Below, piece by piece: positions 62,901 through 64,000 of a stretch of DNA of 64,000 bases. This DNA comes from Zerene cesonia. Its lineage: Eukaryota; Arthropoda; Insecta; Lepidoptera; Pieridae. The translations under genes were made by a program, and so were the position numbers. The stretch spans positions 3,224,001 through 3,288,000 of the forward strand of contig NC_052110.1 in NCBI RefSeq assembly GCF_012273895.1. The letters run 5' to 3'. The notes below the pieces were generated by a model that saw nothing but the letters and a program-made list of their open reading frames with translations, did no database searches and had not been told where the DNA came from. Within the stretch, counting starts at the first letter, position 1. Every line of letters begins with the position of its first letter.

Positions 62901-64000
62901 TTTTTAGGTGGATCTTTCTTGTTTTGTTGTACTAAAACAATCAGTCACAATAATATTTTCATTTAATTTATTCATTATATATATTTCATAGTAGATAGTA
63001 ATTATCGTCTTAAAGTAGGTTCGTAGAAGATATCGTAGTTAAAATACAACGATTTCAAAGTATAACTACAAATCAAGTGTTGTAATTTATTTTACAATTA
63101 TTTATTTTCCGATATAAACCGATATGCTTTATTATATTTTCATAGAAATCCACCAATATTATTTTTCTGTGCTTCTCCCAAGAACCAAAACATTACCTGT
63201 ATGCCCTTGAAGTCTTACCTGATTGCATTCCCAATTTACTCTTATTGTTGAGATTTGTGGCCTCGCCTGCTTGAGTCATGGCTATAAGAGCTCCAAGCAG
63301 TTCTGCCACAGCACATCTAAAATATATCATGATTTACAAAATATATAAACTATTTTGAAGAATTTTAATTTTATTATGTATGTACTTTGTCTGATAAAAT
63401 ATCCAACTGAGTACAAATGTAAAAATTTAACATGCACAATTTGATTATCGATAAATTATTATTTTTTGTATAATTAGCAAAAGCATTAAAAAGTGTAGTC
63501 CCATATCTCTTCGGTTCGAGTTAACGAAATTTCACATAATTTGTATGTGGGAGTCGAGCTCGCTTCGGCACGAATTGGGCCAGCTCGCACCTAGGAAGTA
63601 CCACACACGCACAGAAGACTTTCGTATAATAGTAGCATGCTACTGTGTTTCGTTCGGCGTGTGGAGGAGTCGGAGGCCTATACTTTTCCTTACCCCTCCC
63701 AGTCCTTTCCTTTATTCTTCCCTTTCTTAATCTCTTTCCAATTTAAAGTCGGCAATCCATTTGTAGATGCGTAAGGCCTGCAATCGTGCTAATTCTTCAT
63801 GTGCGCTTTAAAACGCCTTTCCAATTATTCGTGGGCGTTTTTAGCGCTTACCATTGCCAACGATGACAAAAAGAAACTTCAATTCTCCGATCGATTTTTT
63901 GGTGATGATAGAGCCTTACCTAAGCTGGTAGTCGCTAGGATGCGCGGCTCGCAAGCACGCGGCGGCTATCGCGTCCACGTCGGCCGGCGTCAGCTTCTGC
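44878..64000 (-). CDS. HEATR5: HEATR5 (HEATR5B/CG2747 ortholog), 3' portion: 35 coding exons, about 1,865 codons, 5' end beyond window
   Basis: Seen: 35 exons on the - strand, each bounded by an AG acceptor and a GT (once GC) donor, all in matching phase, giving an unbroken frame from 64000 to TAA at 44878-44880. Conserved blocks occur in the family order: GGVWLERN, LGEKAQ, GVPHGRGK, LPRMLLLWRNSFPRS, QVTLEGRAGAL, ETDH-like DTDHADIEEQ, HFAECIK, GPMFRG, MFAPQH, RRAALCCLRQL, PEPDFPGHLLMEQYQAQVGAA, DLR-VHQLLVSSLDK, LKAWAEVYIVAM, PGKSLVFA, LHEFAL, and the IQLKT-type C-terminus. Known: HEATR5 proteins are long HEAT-repeat solenoids that associate with the AP-1 clathrin adaptor (the aftiphilin/gamma-synergin complex; Laa1 in yeast) and support AP-1 endosomal/Golgi transport; HEATR5B also links to dynein-dynactin. 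Inferred: insects usually have one HEATR5, so A/B assignment is not meaningful. About 200 N-terminal residues are missing to the right. Odd: GC-AG intron, very uneven exon GC, Ala-rich C-terminal repeats. Confidence 0.95.
45380..45525 (-). CDS. HEATR5: HEATR5 exon 34
   Basis: Phase 1 in, phase 0 out. Reads VQLLWILVPIVISYLREGSA, then RSLHEFALNWLMKIGPQYP; vertebrates have VQLL-LLVP-LISYLLDE and LHEFALQNLM-IGP-YP. Confidence 0.96.
46223..46430 (-). CDS. HEATR5: HEATR5 exon 33 (hyper-GC, Ala-rich)
   Basis: Phase 0 in, phase 1 out (C|GTGAGT). Reads MFASCCGVVRAVWGGG, then helices that are about 43% alanine (30 of 69 residues by hand count), ending DLLRAAPDDA. Base composition is about 87% GC. The acceptor GGCGCAG has no pyrimidine tract and follows an AT dinucleotide run. 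Phases fit both neighbours, and the DDAR-VQLL junction matches the (Q/R)NRVQLL motif of HEATR5B. Confidence 0.88.
46470..46690. repeat. Repeat with multiple ATCGGAT/CCGATAT boxes
   Basis: Contains CGATCCGATATCGG, CCGATCCGATATTGG, TTATCGGACGATA and similar boxes in both orientations. This resembles the ends of a non-autonomous DNA transposon of the kind seen in many lepidopteran introns. No open frame. Confidence 0.5.
46950..47125 (-). repeat. Lepidopteran interspersed repeat in the exon 32-33 intron
   Basis: On the + strand 'CCATACTCCTCCGAAACGGC' leads to TTGCCGGGTGCAGCTAGTG. Same general class as 37932-38119 but inverted. It occupies a large part of the 766-bp intron. Confidence 0.75.
47197..47336 (-). 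CDS. HEATR5: HEATR5 exon 32 (weak donor)
   Basis: Phase 1 in, phase 0 out. Reads DSEQRIESVCGARAMSALLA and LLHYPCINHLRHCLDTRDNE. The donor GTGCCC is a poor match to consensus, and the intron soon runs into a repeat. The frame stays open past it for about 40 codons, so the exact 3' edge is less certain than for other exons. Confidence 0.82.
47346..47470 (-). repeat. GAAGTCGGTTAAA-type repeat, inverted
   Basis: AAAAGGAGGTTGTCGATTTC begins the inverse of the tail found at 50334-50385, 59170-59217 and 59740-59855. Probably the 3' end of a truncated retroelement. Confidence 0.6.
47784..47993 (-). CDS. HEATR5: HEATR5 exon 31
   Basis: Phase 1 at both ends. Reads ALSVLPSVLYIATEVLRVGG, then LVLQRAAECRSARLTDDAR; G---LP(S/T)(V/I)L(Y/F)L is the vertebrate equivalent. 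GC-rich. Confidence 0.93.
48348..48644 (-). CDS. HEATR5: HEATR5 exon 30
   Basis: Longest exon in the window (297 nt), phase 1 at both ends. Reads LAPNEPEGSIPQSVLEAVH, LGEGGPTGDLPPGKSLVFAC and LEVCLCLLVRRLP. LGEGG-(S/T)G-L-PGKSLVFA is conserved with vertebrates. Confidence 0.96.
48921..49072 (-). CDS. HEATR5: HEATR5 exon 29
   Basis: Phase 2 in, phase 1 out. Reads ALAIELCQIIHRTGLTQESI, then VLQLVIVGAREQLHEQMQQK; equivalent to the IELLSVLHRLLLT ... QQIVRAAQ region. Confidence 0.93.
49207..49330 (-). CDS. HEATR5: HEATR5 exon 28
   Basis: Phase 1 in, phase 2 out. Reads ICMEALCAQRDMSVDNTISV, then LLSLVTLLDAPENRARLLKD; a typical HEAT repeat pair aligned with LG(I/V)S--FLCS in vertebrates. Confidence 0.94.
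49562..49660 (-). CDS. HEATR5: HEATR5 exon 27 (linker)
   Basis: Phase 1 at both ends. AT-rich. Reads NSDNSVDNKTTKSENGNFEF, a polar disordered linker, ending DERFHLLF, which joins exon 28 to form the (F/M)HL(I/L)LGI motif. Confidence 0.92.
50071..50262 (-). CDS. HEATR5: HEATR5 exon 26 (GC-rich, His/Pro tract)
   Basis: Phase 1 at both ends. Reads FASQLPHGGGAFYAAETAEA, then RAHYATAWPSLLYAAALR, matching EFSSQLPPDGGAFYTPET and W-(P/S)ILHA-ALW. It ends in a low-complexity AHPHPPPPPPPHPHA tract where vertebrate proteins carry an unrelated disordered linker. An AG two bases inside the chosen acceptor would give the wrong phase. Confidence 0.93.
50334..50385 (+). repeat. GAAGTCGGTTAAA-type repeat fragment
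   Basis: Ends CGTTGAAGTCGGTTAATAAT. Short truncated copy in the exon 25-26 intron. Confidence 0.6.
50617..50905 (-). CDS. HEATR5: HEATR5 exon 25
   Basis: Phase 0 in, phase 1 out. Reads VYIVAMVSNDSAPGSYVKHL, an acidic segment (DQEDDEYGEFESKGE), then VEPELESLSENWLAALRDHA and LLSLPP. The V(Q/E)PEL--LS--WLAAL-D-ALL-LP block is conserved. Confidence 0.96.
51005..51029 (+). repeat. (AG)n microsatellite
   Basis: About 12 dinucleotides, 35 bp downstream (in the gene's sense) of the donor of HEATR5 exon 24. Read as (CT)n in the pre-mRNA. Confidence 0.95.
51065..51185 (-). CDS. HEATR5: HEATR5 exon 24
   Basis: Phase 2 in, phase 0 out. Reads VHQLLVSSLDKLNKKGNTTL and MATLEKLSILKAWAE. RVHNLLVSSLDK and MEKL-VLKAWAEVY are family signatures. 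Confidence 0.97.
51468..51592 (-). CDS. HEATR5: HEATR5 exon 23
   Basis: Phase 0 in, phase 2 out. Reads VGAAVRPAFAGDTASHVTAA and CDVCSAWIGCGVARDINDLR (last Arg split); ANVGAALRPAF and VCSTWI-SGV--DLNDLRR are the vertebrate equivalents. Confidence 0.97.
51955..52080 (-). repeat. Lepidopteran interspersed-repeat remnant
   Basis: 'GGGCGAAGCCGGGACGGACC' and GCTAGTAAT at the right end match the text near 37200-37230 and 28675. Decayed and non-coding. Confidence 0.6.
52234..52415 (-). CDS. HEATR5: HEATR5 exon 22
   Basis: Phase 1 in, phase 0 out. Reads DYLSLHLSDLVRMAFVGATG and PEPDFPGHLLMEQYQAQ. LHLSDL(I/V)RMAFMAAT and PEPEFPGHVILEQYQA are hallmark HEATR5 motifs. Confidence 0.97.
52685..52796 (-). 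CDS. HEATR5: HEATR5 exon 21
   Basis: Phase 0 in, phase 1 out. Reads VFAMECIQKIMSACEATGEA, then AHFDLVKAKE, equivalent to RVFAA(D/E)C--RII--CE-A-QAHFDLALA. Confidence 0.95.
52949..53064 (-). CDS. HEATR5: HEATR5 exon 20 (acidic linker)
   Basis: Phase 1 in, phase 0 out. Reads DSNNPDTDDLEGDDDQAEFH, a disordered acidic linker, then AVQPRWPTR, which joins exon 21 to give the conserved PRW-TRVFA motif. Confidence 0.93.
53395..53577 (-). CDS. HEATR5: HEATR5 exon 19
   Basis: Phase 1 at both ends. Reads VVITETGLPGALFAYLDTER and NGTVKDWLALAKRVLTVKL; NITETGLEG-LFGMLDRE is the vertebrate form. The alignment jumps here over a region that is longer in vertebrates. Confidence 0.94.
53690..53834 (+). repeat. 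145-bp interspersed repeat, copy 2 (left arm around exon 18)
   Basis: Same unit as 1071-1215. Its inverted partner at 54614-54759 differs at roughly seven positions by hand alignment (about 95% identity). Lies in the intron between HEATR5 exons 18 and 19. Confidence 0.9.
53911..53946 (+). repeat. (TA)n followed by poly(T)
   Basis: Simple-sequence tract inside the exon 18-19 intron. Confidence 0.95.
54087..54225 (-). CDS. HEATR5: HEATR5 exon 18, flanked by inverted repeats
   Basis: Phase 0 in, phase 1 out. Reads RDLSSPELSVRRAALCCLRQ and LSQREAAEVCKYAMLAK, matching LLLRRAAVACLRQL-QREAAEV-EYA--LAK. Inverted repeats at 53690-53834 and 54614-54759 lie in the introns on either side. Confidence 0.95.
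54372..54513. repeat. Interspersed-repeat remnant
   Basis: GAGCCTGTAGCTTTTAGGGA through 'AAATCGGTCTAGTAGTTTCC' to AACACTTCAGCTTTATATAA. The ending resembles the text at 35725-35760 (AACTCTTCAGCTTTATAATA). Confidence 0.65.
54614..54759 (-). repeat. 145-bp interspersed repeat, copy 3 (right arm around exon 18)
   Basis: Inverse of copy 2, ending GTGGTCACGGGGAGACTG on the + strand. A partial copy in the opposite orientation follows at 54768-54822 (AACTAATCGCGTTTAAAATC), giving a head-to-head pair. Confidence 0.9.
54856..55019 (-). CDS. HEATR5: HEATR5 exon 17 (GC-rich; 5' edge by phase)
   Basis: Ends in phase 0 at CTCTGT|GTGAGT. Reads GAVGRFVCACAALQES and GCMQQLQMFAPQHITAHALV, matching SCLQQLH-FAPRHVN---LVPSLC. 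The acceptor chosen (GTGCAG at 55025-55020) is the only nearby AG that accepts the phase 1 end of exon 16 and keeps this frame. It has no pyrimidine tract, so the first few residues are less sure. Confidence 0.85.
55367..55570 (-). repeat. Lepidopteran interspersed repeat
   Basis: On the + strand, ATTATTATAAATGTGAGTTT, then ACTGAACGGATTTTGATGAA, ending CGGGACGAGCATCTAGTTT. Lies in the exon 16-17 intron. Confidence 0.75.
55797..55986 (-). CDS. HEATR5: HEATR5 exon 16 (GC-rich)
   Basis: Phase 0 in, phase 1 out (donor A|GTATAC). Reads VWAIHGLSVVVDASGPMFRG, ending ARLLAALITALGPDLQ. The GPM(F/Y)RGY-E and LG-LITT(V/L)GPELQ blocks of HEATR5 are clear. Confidence 0.94.
56042..56194 (-). repeat. Lepidopteran interspersed repeat (TAATATTAGTAGGA-tail family), inverted
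   Basis: TCCTACTAATATTATAAATG through CTGAACCGATTGCAATGAAA to GGACTTACGCGGGTGAAAC. Inverse of the copy at 42144-42344. A fragment of a different repeat (the 57437 family) follows at about 56209-56255. Confidence 0.8.
56356..56419 (-). pseudogene. Exon-like copy of the start of HEATR5 exon 16 (candidate alternative or decaying exon)
   Basis: On the - strand, a CTCCAG acceptor is followed by 21 codons beginning EWAINGLLSVSNDSYLCIFL and a G|GTAACA donor. The first twelve bases, GAGTGGGCGATC, differ at one position from the start of exon 16 (GTGTGGGCGATC). The piece opens in phase 0 and closes in phase 1, exactly as exon 16 does, so it could replace exon 16 without a frameshift, while including both would break the frame. 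It lacks the GPMFRG block and the rest of exon 16. It may be a decayed duplicate, a real alternative exon or chance. Confidence 0.35.
56589..56855 (-). CDS. HEATR5: HEATR5 exon 15
   Basis: Phase 0 at both ends, 89 codons. Reads AGLSANSATVRAAAASCVGR, Ala-rich helices, then VLRALAQDTSAVDVQ. The LALAQD-(T)S-(E/D)VQ end is the family signature before the (V/T)W(A/S)(I/L)H block of exon 16. Confidence 0.93.
57116..57290 (-). CDS. HEATR5: HEATR5 exon 14
   Basis: Phase 2 in, phase 0 out. Reads QQMLEHFAECIKMSKGTRQE, then AIQINVYTALLLALRTLAEM; QMLDHFAECVKQAKG-RQQAVQLN is the vertebrate equivalent. Confidence 0.96.
57437..57690. repeat. Common lepidopteran interspersed element (GTTTGCCTGATGGTAAG family)
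   Basis: Contains GGGAGTTTGCCTGATGGTAA, a purine-rich GGGATAGGGATAAGG block, and CTCGACTCCCAC at the right. The copy at 63541-63870 is in the other orientation. Open frames across it are fortuitous. Confidence 0.8.
57721..57881 (-). CDS. HEATR5: HEATR5 exon 13
   Basis: Phase 0 in, phase 2 out. Reads LISPLSASGSCALEHDPCCL and GVAVIDASVTLFPQIFSKAA, matching SASGSGALEHDP-SIY and GVSVIDASV-LFG of HEATR5B. Confidence 0.95.
58442..58536 (-). CDS. HEATR5: HEATR5 exon 12
   Basis: Phase 1 in, phase 0 out. Reads MLRHAMHPRDTILLGEESWI and YDTDHADIEEQ, equivalent to the D-(V/I)LLG-SWLQETDH-IE(D/E)Q block of vertebrates. Confidence 0.94.
58684..58725 (+). repeat. (TTTTA)n simple repeat
   Basis: Low-complexity T-rich pentamer tract close to the donor of HEATR5 exon 11. 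Confidence 0.9.
58764..58945 (-). CDS. HEATR5: HEATR5 exon 11 (GC-rich)
   Basis: Phase 2 in, phase 1 out. Reads VGGVVRNYGGALKAPAALLR, then LRLYQACGALAAG and a Leu/Ala-rich helix. The K-(S/P)AA-(V/L)RLRLY motif matches the family. Strong GC3 bias. Confidence 0.92.
58981..59095. repeat. Common lepidopteran repeat (CATCATCATCAG family)
   Basis: 'CATCATCATCAGCTCTCATA', CCCACTGCTAGGATACAGGC, CTCCTATGAG and CCACCACACTGGCCACGTGC occur in the order seen in a very abundant lepidopteran interspersed repeat. Lies in the exon 10-11 intron. Confidence 0.8.
59170..59217 (+). repeat. GAAGTCGGTTAAA-type repeat fragment
   Basis: Ends TTTTTTTGAAGTCGGTTAAA, just 10 bp from the donor of HEATR5 exon 10. Confidence 0.7.
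59228..59364 (-). CDS. HEATR5: HEATR5 exon 10
   Basis: Phase 0 in, phase 2 out. Opens VTLEGRAGALSALHSLLIHC, continuing TWQ of exon 9 to give the invariant TWQVTLEGRAGAL. Acceptor AACAAG lacks a pyrimidine tract. Confidence 0.94.
59740..59855 (+). repeat. GAAGTCGGTTAAA-type repeat
   Basis: CACAATCGGTTCACCCAGTC, GGAGCAACAAACACAAACAG, then TGATGTCGGTTAAAATAAAA; it ends 15 bp before HEATR5 exon 9 (donor side). Confidence 0.75.
59870..59988 (-). CDS. HEATR5: HEATR5 exon 9
   Basis: Phase 1 in, phase 0 out. Reads VPVVRGLLPRMLLLWRNSFP and KELESEKARGDAFTWQ. This is one of the most conserved stretches of the family (LPKMLLLWRN-FPRS-KELE-EKARGD-FTWQ in vertebrates). Confidence 0.96.
60272..60460 (-). 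CDS. HEATR5: HEATR5 exon 8
   Basis: Phase 1 at both ends. Reads YSAALAAILGAVRSSPLGVP, HGRGKIAFNAAEQLLRSAGQ and TNAGWLIVGAICTL. The PLG(I/V)PH-GKGK and QAGWLL-GAL-TLG blocks are conserved. Confidence 0.95.
60831..60872 (+). repeat. (CACG)n/(CA)n simple repeat
   Basis: Alternating purine-pyrimidine tract ACGCACACGCGCACGCGCAC, of the type able to adopt Z-DNA. Intronic, between exons 7 and 8. Confidence 0.9.
60926..61076 (-). CDS. HEATR5: HEATR5 exon 7
   Basis: Phase 0 in, phase 1 out. Reads VLEHPCVAARLAAAAAVRCV, then ALPALITPLLDRACDALDVP, matching the HPS-AARLAAAWCLRC ... LTP-LDRC block of vertebrate HEATR5. GC-rich. Confidence 0.93.
61300..61450 (-). repeat. Lepidopteran interspersed-repeat remnant
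   Basis: ATTATAAACGCCTATATTAG at the left and GTGACGCCGTGGGTTACAGC at the right. Decayed inverted member of the CCGCGG-head class, immediately beside the donor of exon 6. Confidence 0.6.
61476..61607 (-). CDS. HEATR5: HEATR5 exon 6
   Basis: Phase 0 at both ends, 44 codons. Reads ETLFSQHLLVCALTEAGELS; SQH--VCAL-E is conserved in the family. Donor GTATGT. Confidence 0.93.
61956..62106 (-). CDS. HEATR5: HEATR5 exon 5
   Basis: Phase 2 in, phase 0 out. Reads KCINYILRNTLGKMLGEKAQ, then ASACREIIQIVAKQMNS. The LGEKAQ-A-A-REI block is diagnostic of HEATR5. Confidence 0.95.
62293..62426 (-). CDS. HEATR5: HEATR5 exon 4, followed by a GC donor
   Basis: Phase 0 in, phase 2 out. Reads AYVIFVQNMGGVWLERNMTT and ends DAVYS plus split Arg. 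The donor is AG|GCAAGG, not GT. The conserved continuation DAVYSR-KCINYILR across the junction (DAVYSRRCVSFILR-type in vertebrates) fixes the splice site. Confidence 0.92.
62768..62931 (-). CDS. HEATR5: HEATR5 exon 3
   Basis: Phase 1 in, phase 0 out. Contains SLDEALNLLMGAFLRGGTSF, matching the F-DE-L-L---FLRGG-SFLK block of the family, and ends VNREVRVCVTH, the NREVRVGVTQ motif of vertebrate HEATR5. Confidence 0.93.
63219..63316 (-). CDS. HEATR5: HEATR5 exon 2
   Basis: Phase 2 in, phase 1 out. Reads CAVAELLGALIAMTQAGEAT and ends in a split Val codon. The CAVAELLG helix continues from exon 1 as ...QLR-CAVAELLG. Confidence 0.9.
63541..63870. repeat. Common lepidopteran interspersed element, second copy
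   Basis: 'GTATGTGGGAGTCGAGCTCG', CGAATTGGGCCAGCTCGCAC and GAAGTACCACACACGCACAG, followed by a pyrimidine-rich block. Opposite orientation to 57437-57690. It fills most of the exon 1-2 intron. Confidence 0.8.
63920..64000 (-). CDS. HEATR5: HEATR5 exon 1 of window (cut by window edge)
   Basis: Donor GTAAGG after a phase 2 end (CTT AG|). Reads QKLTPADVDAIAAACLRAAH, then PSDYQL with a split Arg. It aligns with the HEAT repeat just before the conserved VAVSKLLG-type helix of HEATR5B. The 5' side continues outside the window. Confidence 0.85.

Overview
The window is nuclear DNA from an insect, almost certainly a moth or butterfly (Lepidoptera). It is AT-rich, genes are split into many short exons, and the introns carry interspersed repeats typical of lepidopteran genomes: GAAGTCGGTTAAA-type tails, 'CTAGCTGCGCCCCGCGG ... 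TAATATTAGTAGGA' elements and 'CATCATCATCAG ... GGCCTCCT' elements. There are no prokaryotic operons, CRISPR arrays, viral genes or toxin genes. The sequence is a scaffold of four contigs (1-16117, 17118-20704, 21705-34489, 35490-64000) separated by three gaps of exactly 1,000 N, so the gap sizes are placeholders.

Two protein-coding genes can be supported, arranged tail to tail. On the + strand are the last three coding exons of TRMT61A, the catalytic subunit of the tRNA m1A58 methyltransferase (22677-22846, 42475-42604, 42866-42987). The first two are separated by an apparent 19.6-kb intron that contains a scaffold gap. The 5' exons of this gene were not found in the 21.7 kb to the left. On the - strand, 44878-64000 holds the 3' part of a HEATR5 (HEATR5B / Drosophila CG2747 / yeast Laa1 family) gene. 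I resolved 35 coding exons by hand. Their splice phases all agree and they give an uninterrupted frame of about 1,865 codons to the stop. The N-terminal part (roughly 200 residues by comparison with vertebrate HEATR5B) lies beyond the right edge. The two stop codons are 1.9 kb apart.

Bases 1-22676 and the long TRMT61A intron contain no recognisable exon. They hold AT-rich unique DNA, repeat fragments, a short terminal-inverted-repeat element, a few CpG-rich islets and scattered AGATGGCG motifs.

The points most worth a second look are: (i) a perfect 77-bp inverted match between the contig ends at 16041-16117 and 20628-20704, which suggests that contig 17118-20704 is placed backwards and the first gap is false; (ii) a phase-compatible exon-like copy of the start of the HEATR5 'WAIHGL' exon in the preceding intron; (iii) about 95% identical inverted repeats flanking a single HEATR5 exon, a layout that favours circular RNA; (iv) a GC-AG intron in HEATR5; and (v) extreme exon-to-exon GC differences within HEATR5. 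I found no convincing new biological system. The two genes have unrelated roles (tRNA modification; AP-1-linked membrane traffic), and nothing here suggests that they work together.
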